In this document: positions 17,398 through 25,701 of the stretch, one piece after another
Numbering within the stretch: the first letter of the stretch is position 1
Layout of the letters: the number at the start of each line of letters is the position of its first letter
Assembly (NCBI GenBank): GCA_013112715.1
Contig: JABFGB010000015.1
Span: 1-64,000, forward strand
Length of the DNA: 64,000 nt
Direction: 5' to 3'
Origin: Chloroflexota bacterium
Lineage (GTDB): Bacteria; Chloroflexota; Anaerolineae; Aggregatilineales; J027
The notes under the pieces: generated by a model
What the model was told of the DNA's origin: nothing
Seen by the model: the letters and a program-made list of their open reading frames with translations, nothing else
The model's database searches: none
Position numbers and translations under genes: made by a program

Positions 17398-19061
17398 GGC
17401 TCCACCTCTGGCAAATTATCACATTCACCGGATGTGTTCACCACGTCAATGCGTACCCAACCCAAATCACCGATTAGGCGATACCACACGAATCCATCCG
17501 CGCCTAGCGCCTGACCATCCACCTGACCATCCGTGCCAAAGATCAGGCTGCCACGAATGCCAAAATTGGTACCGGGGCCGCTGCGTAGACGCGCGTTCCC
17601 TGAAATCGGTGTGACGAAACACGCCGCTTGCGTGGCAGTGGGGGTAGCCGAGGGGGTACGGGTAATCGTCGGCGACTGAGTAGCAGCCCCACTCACATCC
17701 GGGGTTGTCCCAGCGGGTGCTGTGGTGGCTTCACCACCAGACGTTTCACTGGTGGCACCGGGCGTTCCACCCAACGGGGTACGCGAGGGAAGCAGGGTGT
17801 TGGTTGGGGTCAGTGAATATTGTAAAGTCGCAGTAGCCGTCAGTGTAAAGGTTGGGGTGGAGGAAGCCGTCGCGGTGGCCGTTGCCGTTGGAGTATCGGT
17901 TGGGCCGGGGGTAGGTGTCGAAGAGGGTGTAAAGGTGGCTGAGGCGGTGGGGGTGCGGGTTGGACGCGGTGTGCGCGTTTGGGTTGGGGTGGCGGTTGCG
18001 CGTGCTTCACCAAGCGTTTGGGTCGTGCCCCAACCAATCACCGTTCCATCGCCGTACACGACCAACAGGCTTGTTTCATTCCCTTGCCATGCCATTGCCC
18101 GGACTGGACTGTTCGAGGCGGATGGCATAAACACTGGGGGCGTATCCGTCATATCCCACAATCCAATTGCGCCGTCATCATAGCCAACAATGATCAATGT
18201 CCCTTCGGCATTAAACATCAGGGTACGAACCGCTGAGGGGTAGTGCGGCATTTCATTTTCCACGCGCCCCGTCGCCACCGTCCATATCTTCACATTGCCA
18301 TCAAAATCGCCGCTGACCAATTGCGTACCCGTCGGGCTAAACACAAGCGCCAAAATCGCGCCCGCTTCGGCATTTAACAAATCCAACTGGGTGCCGTTGG
18401 TATCCCATAACCAAATTTTGGAATCGCGGTCACCAGAGGCCAACACTGCTCCATCGCCAGAATAGGCCAGACTACGCACCGAGGCCTCATGTCCACTCAA
18501 CACAATCGGGGTGTTTTCGCGCCAGATGGTCACTTTTTGGTCGCCGCCCGCAAAGGCCAAATCACCATTGACGGGGTTGAAAGCCACGCTGCGTACCCAA
18601 TCTTCGGGGGTATCGAGTTTGGCGATTTCTTCACCAGAGGCCGTGTTCCAAACTCGCACCGTTTCATCATCCCCACCAGAGGCCAATACTGTGCCATTAT
18701 TCCGAATCGCCAAGCCTTCGACGCGATCCGCATGGCCCTTTAAAACCACGCCCGTCTGTCCACTGGCTTGATAGAGGTGAATACTGCCATCGGCCCGGCT
18801 GACGGCAAAGGTTGTTCCGGTCACATCAAAGGCAGCGGCTTCGGAAGGGCCAATCGTGAATCCGCCCAGTGATTGCAGAGCGTTGTTGTTTAAGGGAGTA
18901 ATTGGCACAAGGTCGGTTGAATCGGCGAGCGGGGGCAGCAGCGAGGGTTGGGCAATCGCCTCCACATCGTCCTTATTATCTTTATCATCACAGGCGGCCA
19001 AAACAATCGCAAATAAGAGAACTATCGTCAACACAAGCGCATATCGGCGTTTCATGGGCAT
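17394..19061 (-). CDS. WD40-repeat lipoprotein with C-terminal SH3-like domain
   Basis: The 555-residue protein starts with a signal peptide and lipobox VLAAC. About seven WD40 repeats follow (residues about 60-355; repeated units such as VRVWNTASGEEI, IWLWDTNG and VKIWTVATG). A Thr/Pro/Ala-rich linker (about 355-465) links to a bacterial SH3 domain (NARLRSGPGTNFG, WYRLIGDLGWV). It should sit on the outer face of the membrane as a binding scaffold. It leads the operon with PfkB and GH13, an odd pairing with cytoplasmic sugar enzymes. MPMKRR allows a start two codons later. Confidence 0.88.
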   Translation of the reverse strand: MPMKRRYALVLTIVLLFAIVLAACDDKDNKDDVEAIAQPSLLPPLADSTDLVPITPLNNNALQSLGGFTIGPSEAAAFDVTGTTFAVSRADGSIHLYQASGQTGVVLKGHADRVEGLAIRNNGTVLASGGDDETVRVWNTASGEEIAKLDTPEDWVRSVAFNPVNGDLAFAGGDQKVTIWRENTPIVLSGHEASVRSLAYSGDGAVLASGDRDSKIWLWDTNGTQLDLLNAEAGAILALVFSPTGTQLVSGDFDGNVKIWTVATGRVENEMPHYPSAVRTLMFNAEGTLIIVGYDDGAIGLWDMTDTPPVFMPSASNSPVRAMAWQGNETSLLVVYGDGTVIGWGTTQTLGEARATATPTQTRTPRPTRTPTASATFTPSSTPTPGPTDTPTATATATASSTPTFTLTATATLQYSLTPTNTLLPSRTPLGGTPGATSETSGGEATTAPAGTTPDVSGAATQSPTITRTPSATPTATQAACFVTPISGNARLRSGPGTNFGIRGSLIFGTDGQVDGQALGADGFVWYRLIGDLGWVRIDVVNTSGECDNLPEVEP

Positions 19062-19211
19062 TCATCCCGATGGTTATTGCTCATTAAAAACCTCCCCACC
19101 ATTGTATCCAGAATTATCATCCTGCGCCTCTAACTATTGGTACAATAACAGCGGGCCCTATTGCTGACGCCGCTGCCTCGCCCTTACATTCCACACAAAA
19201 GAGGTCTCAAT

Positions 19212-19799
19212 ATGCCTTTCGAGAAACGCCATTGGGCAAATATCATCACCGGATTCCGCCTTGTGTTCCTACCTTTATTCGTGGTCGCCGCCATTCTCGA
19301 TCAACCAGCGTTGTTTGCAGGGCTGTTTGTCCTGCATTCTGGCGTTGATATACTCGATGGGCAGGTGGCGCGGCGTTTGCATATCCAATCCGATTTCGGC
19401 AGGCGGTTGGATACTTTTGTGGATATTGTGGTGTGGATACCCGGGATGGGCATCTTCCTATACCTGATCCGGCATGACCTCGACACGATTCTTTCCGATT
19501 ATCTCCATGTGTTGATTGTGCCCGTCATCACTGCCGCCCTGATGAATCTGACGGCCTATCATTATCTTGGCAGTTTTGCGGCTATTCACCTTTATACCGC
19601 GAAACTCACCGCCGGACTCATCGTGGTGCTGATGTTGGTCACGTTGGTGGATGGGTTTAAGCCGCTGCTCGGCTATTTAACGGCGATTATTGGCATCATC
19701 TATCATCTGGAAGCCACGACCATCTATCTGCTCAAAAAAGACCAGACCGACGAAAACGTGACCTCGCTGTGGCAGGTCATTTCACCTAAAGGAAAATAA
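19212..19799 (+). CDS. CDP-alcohol phosphatidyltransferase
   Basis: The 195-residue membrane enzyme contains the full CDP-alcohol signature D-x2-DG-x2-AR-x8-G-x3-D-x3-D as DILDGQVARR...FGRRLDTFVD near residues 45-70. It joins a phosphatidyl group from CDP-diacylglycerol to an alcohol, such as glycerol phosphate or inositol phosphate; the alcohol cannot be assigned. About six hydrophobic helices surround the motif. ATG 19212 is the natural start; an earlier frame start at 19161 lacks support. One base separates it from the GNAT gene. Confidence 0.88.
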   Translation: MPFEKRHWANIITGFRLVFLPLFVVAAILDQPALFAGLFVLHSGVDILDGQVARRLHIQSDFGRRLDTFVDIVVWIPGMGIFLYLIRHDLDTILSDYLHVLIVPVITAALMNLTAYHYLGSFAAIHLYTAKLTAGLIVVLMLVTLVDGFKPLLGYLTAIIGIIYHLEATTIYLLKKDQTDENVTSLWQVISPKGK

Positions 19800-19800
19800 A

Positions 19801-20595
19801 ATGCAACTGACTCACCCCACTTCTCAATTGCTCAAGTTATTTAATCAACCCCATCTCGAATTTGTCGTTCAGGCCATGATTGAAGGCAACAGTCCGGCGA
19901 TGGTCTGGATGGATGATGCAGGCGAAACAGCGCTGATTTGGGATAAATCGCACTGCCTCTATCTCGCTGGGAAGCTCCATCACCCCCGTTTGCAGGAAAC
20001 CATCACCACCGCCCTACTGCCCCTCGCCTGTCCATTCCATCTTTTGAAAATTAGCCTGACCAGCGATGAGCAAGCAGGCAATATCCCCCTCCTATTTCCA
20101 GAGTGCCGACAAGAAACTTATCCACGCAGCCTTTTTCGACTTCATCCGTCCACTGTAAACCGAACTGCGTTTGAAGCCCCCGATGGTTTTCAGACTCAAT
20201 TGATTGACCATGCCCTACTCGACGATACACAGCGCCCCGGCCATACCAATCTGGTTGAGGAAATCGAACTCTGCTGGGTATCGCTGGATCGTTTTCTGGA
20301 AAACGGCTTCGGCGTGTGTGTTTTGGATGAGGCGGGGACAATTGTCTGTCGGTGTACAGCGGAATATGTCAGTCCGCAGGTGTGTGGCGTCGGCATCGCA
20401 ACATACGAACCGGTGATGCGGCGAGGACTCGCAACAGCGGCGGCACAGGCTTTTGTCCAGCAGGCCGCTGAAAGAAATTGGACAGTCTATTGGGATTCGT
20501 GGACTAGCAACCTGCCTTCGGTGCGCGTGGCACAAAAAGTCGGCTTTGAGTTGGTCACGAATTACAACGCGGTGTTGATATTCTTCAACAATTGA
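19801..20595 (+). CDS. GNAT-family N-acetyltransferase
   Basis: The 264-residue protein has a C-terminal GNAT domain (about 150-264): GVGIATYEPVMRRGLATAAAQ is the acetyl-CoA-binding region, and SNLPSVRVAQKVGFE is the usual final block. The N-terminal half is less conserved. It fits the GNAT_acetyltran (PF12746-like) group. It is probably translated with the phosphatidyltransferase. Its 3' end overlaps the convergent btuD-like gene by 34 bases, with no room for a terminator between them. Confidence 0.75.
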   Translation: MQLTHPTSQLLKLFNQPHLEFVVQAMIEGNSPAMVWMDDAGETALIWDKSHCLYLAGKLHHPRLQETITTALLPLACPFHLLKISLTSDEQAGNIPLLFPECRQETYPRSLFRLHPSTVNRTAFEAPDGFQTQLIDHALLDDTQRPGHTNLVEEIELCWVSLDRFLENGFGVCVLDEAGTIVCRCTAEYVSPQVCGVGIATYEPVMRRGLATAAAQAFVQQAAERNWTVYWDSWTSNLPSVRVAQKVGFELVTNYNAVLIFFNN

Positions 20596-21581
20596 ACGAG
20601 GGCTTGGATAGAATCTACTATTTGAGTCTCGCCGTCTGAATAATAGACCCAATGCTGACCGTCGGGTGTGATTTTGATCTGGTTCATTTCATCTATAGGG
20701 TTCATCACTACACGAAAACCGAGTCGCTCTAGGGCACGCGCTGTCCAAATCGCCACTACACCCTCGCCAATCAGCCCAATTTCGCCAATTTGATGGGCCA
20801 CCATGCGAAACGAACCCGTCTGCAAATCGAATTCGACCCCCTCACTGCGAAACGCCTCCGCCAACGCACCGTTCAGCACCAAATGTTCCGGCGCACCGAT
20901 CATCAATGGCCCCCCTTTCGGCAGCAACCACAAGGTATCCGCCGTTCGCAGGGCGAGGTCTAAATCATGGGTGGACAGCAAAATCGCCCGCCCGGTTTGA
21001 TGTGCCAATGTCCGCAGGGTCGCCATAATCTCCACCCGGCGGGGTAAATCGAGATAGGCCGTTGGTTCATCCAGCAAAATTACAGCGGGTTCTTGGGCCA
21101 ATGCCCGTGCAATCATGACCTTTTGCCGTTCGCCATCGCTTAATTCGCTGACCTGTCGCGCCGCCAAATCTACTGCCCCGACTGCCTCAATCCCCGCTTG
21201 GATAGCCCGTTCATCATCCTCCGACAAACGCCCCGTCCAATCGGTATGGGGATAGCGCCCCAATGCCACCAATTCGTAGGCCGTCAATTTGCCGACATCC
21301 TGCCGTTCGGTGAGGACAATGCCCAGTCGTCGCGCCATCTCACGCGGATTAAGCGACCCGACCGCCTCCCCCAATAAGCTGACTTTACCCGCCAACGCTG
21401 GCTGCATCCCCGCCAACGTCCGCATGAGGGTGGATTTGCCTGCCCCGTTCGGCCCGATCAAACACGCTAACTCCCCCGCGTGCAGCGTCACATCAATATC
21501 GGACACGACGACCTTTGCCGCCCGCCGTGCCTGTTTATAGCCAATATCAAGGTGGTGAGTTTGCAAAACTGAATTTTTCAT
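20562..21581 (-). CDS. btuD: Cobalamin ABC transporter ATP-binding protein
   Basis: The 339-residue ATPase has Walker A GPNGAGKST, signature LSDGERQKV (Asp in place of the second Gly), Walker B VILLDEPTAYLDL and the H-loop STHDLDLAL. It resembles FecE/BtuD/FhuC proteins. The final 90 residues (from about 250) are an extra domain not found in the short E. coli BtuD. Substrate is inferred from the riboswitch-led operon. ATG 21581 was chosen over TTG 21596. It is the last gene of the operon and lies 144 bases after DUF2442. Confidence 0.88.
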   Translation of the reverse strand: MKNSVLQTHHLDIGYKQARRAAKVVVSDIDVTLHAGELACLIGPNGAGKSTLMRTLAGMQPALAGKVSLLGEAVGSLNPREMARRLGIVLTERQDVGKLTAYELVALGRYPHTDWTGRLSEDDERAIQAGIEAVGAVDLAARQVSELSDGERQKVMIARALAQEPAVILLDEPTAYLDLPRRVEIMATLRTLAHQTGRAILLSTHDLDLALRTADTLWLLPKGGPLMIGAPEHLVLNGALAEAFRSEGVEFDLQTGSFRMVAHQIGEIGLIGEGVVAIWTARALERLGFRVVMNPIDEMNQIKITPDGQHWVYYSDGETQIVDSIQALVQLLKNINTAL

Positions 21582-21696
21582 GCCTGCCCGTTTCAATTGA
21601 CTAAAAACGCGGGGACAAATCCACCGCGCTCAATTTAGTTATTCTTGCTGTCACGGTCAGTGGTTGAATGGGTCGCCTCACACCCGTCCACATCTC

Positions 21697-21738
21697 GTGG
21701 ACATTGATTTTGTAGCCGGGGAATTCTATTCCTCGGCT
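21697..21738. repeat. 42-bp interspersed palindromic element, copy 1
   Basis: The unit is GTGGACATTG plus a hairpin AGCCGGGGAAT...ATTCCTCGGCT (21714-21738). It differs from copy 2 at 23180-23221 in only three bases. The hairpin supplies the last three codons and stop of the DUF2442 gene on the minus strand. Confidence 0.75.
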
Positions 21739-21962
21739 AAAACGCCATACCCATGCAGCATTTCCTCGGTGTCAACCGCTTCATCAAGGCCATCCCACAA
21801 GATGCTGTGTGCCAATAGCTGATAGTCGTTACGTTGTTCAGCGGTTGCATTTTGTAACCATCTTAGGCCAGATAGAGGTGTTCCAATGACACGCCGATCC
21901 GCCAGTGTTACCCACAGATATTCGTCATCAAACTCGACTGCAATAGGCTTCAATCTATTCAT
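21726..21962 (-). CDS. DUF2442 domain-containing protein
   Basis: The 78-residue protein matches DUF2442 over its length: VEFDDEYLWVTLADRR, then TPLSGLRWLQNATAEQR and WDGLDEAVDTEEML. DUF2442 proteins often pair with DUF4160 as possible toxin-antitoxin modules, but no DUF4160 gene is seen. The start ATG 21962 lies only 4 bases after the btuC stop, so it is embedded in the cobalamin operon. Its C-terminal codons (AEE, stop) fall inside the 42-bp repeat, which suggests the repeat insertion trimmed or extended the gene. Confidence 0.75.
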   Translation of the reverse strand: MNRLKPIAVEFDDEYLWVTLADRRVIGTPLSGLRWLQNATAEQRNDYQLLAHSILWDGLDEAVDTEEMLHGYGVLAEE

Positions 21963-21966
21963 ACCC

Positions 21967-23097
21967 TTACGCCCCGAACGCCGCACGCATATTGCGCTGG
22001 CGCAAAATGACCCATGCCACGACTGGCGCACCAATCAAGGCGGTTACTGCATTAAGCGGCAAAACGGTCTGACTCCCCGGCATCTGTGCAACAAAATCCG
22101 CGATGAGTGCCAGGCTCGCCCCCATCAAAATATTGGCGGGCAGGGTCACACGATGGTCGGATGTGCCTAGAATCGCACGGGTCAAATGCGGCACTGCCAC
22201 ACCGATAAAGGCAATCGGGCCACAGAACGCCGTGACGACCCCCGCCAGCATCGCTCCACTGACAATAATACCAAGCCGCACCCGCTGCACGTTCATACCC
22301 ATGCTGCGGGCATAGACCTCACCGAGCAGGAGGGCATTGAGTTGTTTTGCCAAAGCCAGCGCCAAGGCGAGGCCAATCACCACCACCGGGGCGAACACTT
22401 GCATCTGCCCCCATGTGACCGTACTAAAACTGCCAAAGCCCCAATTGATAAACGCCTGAATCCGTTCGGTGATGGCAAAATACATCAGCAGGCTGACCAG
22501 CGATCCGGTGATATAACTGAACATCAGGCCCAGAATCAGCAACGTCATGGTGCTGTGGACACGCCGCGCTACCGCCATGACCAACGCCAACACAACCCCT
22601 GCCCCTAAACTCGCCGCGACTGCCAAGCCAATATCGCCGCGCAAATCGAGGCCATTCACCAGCGCCGCACCAATACCTGCCGACCCCGCCGAAAGCACCA
22701 CCAGCGCCACTCCCAAACTTGCGCCCGAATTGATGCCCAGTACAAATGGGTCAGCCAGCGGATTGCGGAAAAGGGTCTGCATTTGCAAACCTGCCACCGC
22801 CAGCGCCGCCCCTGCCAATGATGCCGTAATTGCTTTGGGCAGGCGGAATTTCATCACGATGATTTCCCACGTCCGTTTTTCGGCGTCCATCCCGGCGATA
22901 ATTTTGACCACCTGCCCCAATGGAATATCCACCGAACCCGTCGTGACATTCAGCAGAAATAGGCCAACCGTGAGGCCGAGCAAAATTAGCAATATCATTG
23001 GCCTCATACCAATCTTGGGCCATGTTCTCGCCTGCGTGTCAGGTCGTATCGTTAATTTTTTGACGGCCAATGGCTTATCGAGCGCCGCGTTCGCCAT
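21967..23097 (-). CDS. btuC: Cobalamin ABC transporter permease (FecCD family)
   Basis: The 376-residue integral membrane protein has about nine or ten helices and the FecCD blocks GAALAVAGLQMQTLFRNPLADPFVLGINSGAS (split here as AGLQMQTLFRNPLADP and VLGINSGAS), GEVYARSMG, and CGPIAFIGVAVPHLTR, the cytoplasmic loop that contacts the ATPase. It forms the membrane channel with the btuF and btuD products. Substrate assignment rests on the upstream cobalamin riboswitch. A polar extension of about 30 residues precedes the first helix. Confidence 0.9.
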   Translation of the reverse strand: MANAALDKPLAVKKLTIRPDTQARTWPKIGMRPMILLILLGLTVGLFLLNVTTGSVDIPLGQVVKIIAGMDAEKRTWEIIVMKFRLPKAITASLAGAALAVAGLQMQTLFRNPLADPFVLGINSGASLGVALVVLSAGSAGIGAALVNGLDLRGDIGLAVAASLGAGVVLALVMAVARRVHSTMTLLILGLMFSYITGSLVSLLMYFAITERIQAFINWGFGSFSTVTWGQMQVFAPVVVIGLALALALAKQLNALLLGEVYARSMGMNVQRVRLGIIVSGAMLAGVVTAFCGPIAFIGVAVPHLTRAILGTSDHRVTLPANILMGASLALIADFVAQMPGSQTVLPLNAVTALIGAPVVAWVILRQRNMRAAFGA

Positions 23098-23179
23098 GTC
23101 AAACTCCCTTGAACCAATTTCCCCATGTCCTCTAGGAGAAAGGGGAGGCGGGATTATTCACCCCACCCCTGTCCCTTTA

Positions 23180-23221
23180 GTGGACATTGTTTTGGTAGCC
23201 GGGGAATTTTATTCCTCGGCT
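23180..23221. repeat. 42-bp interspersed palindromic element, copy 2
   Basis: Same orientation and 39 of 42 bases the same as copy 1 at 21697-21738; hairpin at 23197-23221. It lies between btuF and btuC, 18 bases after the btuF stop, where it may act as an attenuator or mRNA-stability element. Confidence 0.75.
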
Positions 23222-23239
23222 TCAACAGTGGGTGTACTC

Positions 23240-24433
23240 CTACTGCAACCGCTGATAGAACCTGAATTCATGATCGGGCAGCAGTTCGGGATGGAAGATG
23301 GCGATTAAGTCCGCCAAAATCAAATCGGGATTCGTAACCCCCGCCTCAAAATAATCGTTGCCACCGAATTCGTTGACGGCCTTGTTGACCGCCCACACAT
23401 TGCCATTTTCAAACGGCGCGAATTCGACAAAACGTTCATCTTCGGCAATCCCTGTCTCAAGGCTATCCCAGAACAGGACGTTCACCCAAAAATCAGCGTC
23501 GTTGGCCTTGTCCAAGACTTCCTCAAAACTCAACGGAATACTTTGCGCGGAGGTGTCATCGGCCCACAGATAATCCGCCCCGGCGTCCGCCAGCAAATTG
23601 CCCAGATAACTGTCTCCCCCCGCAACCCACCACGTCCCACTAAAGGGAGTGTTCACCATGACCGTCGGCTTTTCTTCAACAGTGGCGGCGAGTTCAACCA
23701 AATTGGTGTAACGTTCGACCAGTCCATCAAAGAATTCGTTGGCTTCGGCTTCGCGGTTAAAGAGCATAGCGGTCAATTTGATCCATTCGGCTTGGGCCAG
23801 TGCCGACGTATCCAGATATTCGGAAGTTACCAGCACGGGAATCCCAGCATCCAGTAAGATCGGGTGCGCATCATACTCCGCCGAACCGGAGGCATAGGTC
23901 AGCACCACGTCGGGTTCAAGATCGAGCGCCAATTCGATATTGACTGCCCCACCCCCGCCAATTTCCTGAATCTCGCCAGCATCAATTTTGGCGCGAATCT
24001 CCGGTGAATTGACATAATCAAATTCATCCACCGCCAGCAGGGAATCTTGCACTCCCAACGTAATCAGATGCGGGAGATAGACCGTCGAAAGCGCCACAAT
24101 GTTTTGGATGGGGGTCTCGATGATTTGGGCGTCATCAAAACCTTCCGGGGTGGGTGTTCCGCATTGTACCAGCACATATTGATATGGTTCTTCCGCGCCC
24201 GCATAGGGCAACACATTCACCACACGGTAGTTATTGAAATATTCCACCGTGACGCCTTGTGCATATTCAAATTCGGATTTCGCAGGGAAATAATCCACTG
24301 CGGGGTCAAAGGTTTCCACACAACCATCGGTCAGATTGACGGGGTCTTGGGCGACTACTTGTGCGCGTCCATTGGGCAGAGCAACAAATACCACTACCAG
24401 ACAAAGCAGGAGACCAAACAGCTTGTGCCTCAT
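23240..24433 (-). CDS. btuF: Cobalamin ABC transporter substrate-binding protein
   Basis: The 397-residue exported protein has a signal peptide (MRHKLFGLLLCLVVVFVAL, cleavage near residues 24-29). It has the two-lobed BtuF/FhuD-like binding fold: TYLPHLITLGVQDSLLAVDEF, DLEPDVVLTYASGS, MVNTPFSGTWWVAGGDSYL and FENGNVWAVNK. It is long for BtuF because of an N-terminal insert of about 60 residues. ATG 24433 has a strong GGAGGG site 6 bases upstream; the earlier frame start is inside the leader. It is the first gene after the cobalamin riboswitch, which is the main evidence for the ligand. Confidence 0.9.
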   Translation of the reverse strand: MRHKLFGLLLCLVVVFVALPNGRAQVVAQDPVNLTDGCVETFDPAVDYFPAKSEFEYAQGVTVEYFNNYRVVNVLPYAGAEEPYQYVLVQCGTPTPEGFDDAQIIETPIQNIVALSTVYLPHLITLGVQDSLLAVDEFDYVNSPEIRAKIDAGEIQEIGGGGAVNIELALDLEPDVVLTYASGSAEYDAHPILLDAGIPVLVTSEYLDTSALAQAEWIKLTAMLFNREAEANEFFDGLVERYTNLVELAATVEEKPTVMVNTPFSGTWWVAGGDSYLGNLLADAGADYLWADDTSAQSIPLSFEEVLDKANDADFWVNVLFWDSLETGIAEDERFVEFAPFENGNVWAVNKAVNEFGGNDYFEAGVTNPDLILADLIAIFHPELLPDHEFRFYQRLQ

Positions 24434-24472
24434 AAAATCCCTCCTCGTTGATGGTGAGACACGGTTAAATGT

Positions 24473-24484
24473 ACGGTTAACCGT
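24473..24484. promoter_or_regulatory. Perfect 12-bp palindrome in btuF leader
   Basis: ACGGTTAACCGT is a perfect palindrome, and its half ACGGTTAA is repeated at 24461-24468. It lies between the leader terminator and the btuF ribosome site. It could be an operator or RNA-structure element; nothing proves either. Confidence 0.3.
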
Positions 24485-24520
24485 CGCCACTCGTGGAGGA
24501 AAATTTACTCGGTGGGACAA

Positions 24521-24551
24521 ACAAAAATCCCGCCTTGTTTAAGCGGGAATC
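24521..24551 (-). terminator. Riboswitch-controlled intrinsic terminator
   Basis: On the minus strand TCCCGC (24543-24548) and GCGGGA (24528-24533) form a stem directly followed by TTTTTGTTT. It lies between the cobalamin aptamer and btuF. The minus-strand GATTCCC at its 5' edge (24545-24551) can instead pair with GGGAATC at 24589-24595, just after the aptamer, which would break the terminator. This is the expected switch for transcriptional control. Confidence 0.8.
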
Positions 24552-24611
24552 AGTCACATAATTGAGAGAATGGGGTCGTTAAACATCCGATTCCCCAGTC
24601 ATCCATGCTGC

Positions 24612-24770
24612 GCCGAGTCCCTTTTTCCACGAAGGTGACAACAGACGAGTGTTCGGGTCAGGCGGGTAATCGGACTTCGCGTTGGTTGAAAAACTTTCGC
24701 GTTACCGTTGCGGGACAGTGCCGGACTTTCACCGGGCTTCCCCCATGTGTGCTAATTTGCGACTCTGTGT
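24612..24770 (-). promoter_or_regulatory. Cobalamin riboswitch
   Basis: Read on the minus strand, the leader contains the conserved core GGAAGCCCGGTGAAAGTCC, CACTGTCCCGCAACGGTAA and the B12-box segment AGTCCGATTACCCGCCTGA, in the right order and spacing. This is the cobalamin (RF00174-type) aptamer that binds adenosyl- or methylcobalamin. The terminator follows at 24521-24551 and btuF at 24433. The expected effect is that vitamin B12 stops transcription of the uptake genes. Edges are approximate. Confidence 0.95.
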
Positions 24771-24887
24771 AGCATCGCAAATCTCATGCGCCGCGCATCC
24801 GGGCGGGTGGCGCACCTGCACCTACTCTCTATTTCTTTGTTAACCAGTGATGAGGATAACACAGTTACCCCCCGTCGTCAAATCCGG

Positions 24888-25349
24888 TCAGGGCTTGACC
24901 AGACCCCCATGATAGACCAATTCATACACCCGTTCACCGCGATAGGTGATCCATTCCAGCCCCTTAAAATGGGTGAAATCACCCTCATTGCTGTCGGTAT
25001 AGATGTATTGATCCACCGGATATTCGAACCCACCCAGAAACCGCCCTTCCAAATAGAGTTGGCTGAGGCTGGCTTTAATAACTTTGCCTGCCTGCGCCGC
25101 TTCAATCAGATCAGGTCGCAGGATATAACCATAATAATTCATGACCCAGACGGGCCGCGTCTCAAAATAGACCACCTCCTGCCCAATGAAATCCGTCCCA
25201 CCATAATAGCTGTCGAGATAGGCAAAGGGTGGGTTGTGATATTGGAGGTCAATGGAGTTCGGACGATAGGACAGCGATTTTTTGCCGTCCCCCACATAGG
25301 TATAGGATTTAGCCTCGACAATAAACTTTTCGAGGTCCGCGAGTGCCAT
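24888..25349 (-). CDS. DUF5680 domain-containing protein
   Basis: The protein has about 153 residues and matches DUF5680: DLEKFIVEAKSYTYVGDG at the start, SIDLQYHNPPFAYLDSYYGG, FIGQEVVYFETRPVW and MNYYGYI. The family has no known function; related domains occur behind HTH regulators. No HTH is present here. ATG 25349 was taken, but a GGAG site fits the TTG at 25358 better. It stands alone between the cobalamin leader and a divergent zinc-ribbon gene. Confidence 0.75.
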   Translation of the reverse strand: MALADLEKFIVEAKSYTYVGDGKKSLSYRPNSIDLQYHNPPFAYLDSYYGGTDFIGQEVVYFETRPVWVMNYYGYILRPDLIEAAQAGKVIKASLSQLYLEGRFLGGFEYPVDQYIYTDSNEGDFTHFKGLEWITYRGERVYELVYHGGLVKP

Positions 25350-25468
25350 TTCTACCAAAGATTATGTGCTCCTTACCGCAAATTTTCATTGGCCCACACC
25401 AATGTTGCCAATCTTCGCGGTGTTCCATTATACTGCCCTCATTCGATACTTATTGAGGGTCTATCTCT

Positions 25469-25699
25469 ATGAAAAACGGAATCTGCCCCAAATGTGGCGC
25501 GGCCAGTGTGTACACGAAGAAACGAGGCGCGGGATTTGAAGGCGGTCTTTATGTCCATACCAGTCTCTTGACCTCTGGAACCGACTACCTCAGCTATGTC
25601 TGTATCACCTGCGGCTACTTTGAAAACTACATCAGCGATGAGGACAAGCTGCGGCAGGTGGCGGAAAAGTGGGATCAAGTTCCGCCTAGCCAACCGTAG
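25469..25699 (+). CDS. Small zinc-ribbon-like protein
   Basis: The 76-residue protein has two CxxC pairs, CPKCG near residue 6 and CITCG near residue 50, as expected for a zinc ribbon. Between them is a Gly/aromatic-rich loop with no further motif. Function is unknown; similar short proteins are common in Chloroflexota and Actinobacteria. It is monocistronic and convergent with the lipoprotein gene, 2 bases away. Confidence 0.65.
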   Translation: MKNGICPKCGAASVYTKKRGAGFEGGLYVHTSLLTSGTDYLSYVCITCGYFENYISDEDKLRQVAEKWDQVPPSQP

Positions 25700-25701
25700 G
25701 G

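Noticed and set aside
17730..17990. Tandem-repeat-like DNA rich in GGTGGG/GTTGGG units
   Set aside because: It is the Thr/Pro/Ala linker of the WD40 lipoprotein; the low complexity is at the protein level.
22547..23308. 253-codon open frame on the plus strand opposite btuC
   Set aside because: It is antisense to a clear FecCD permease and has no family motif or ribosome site.
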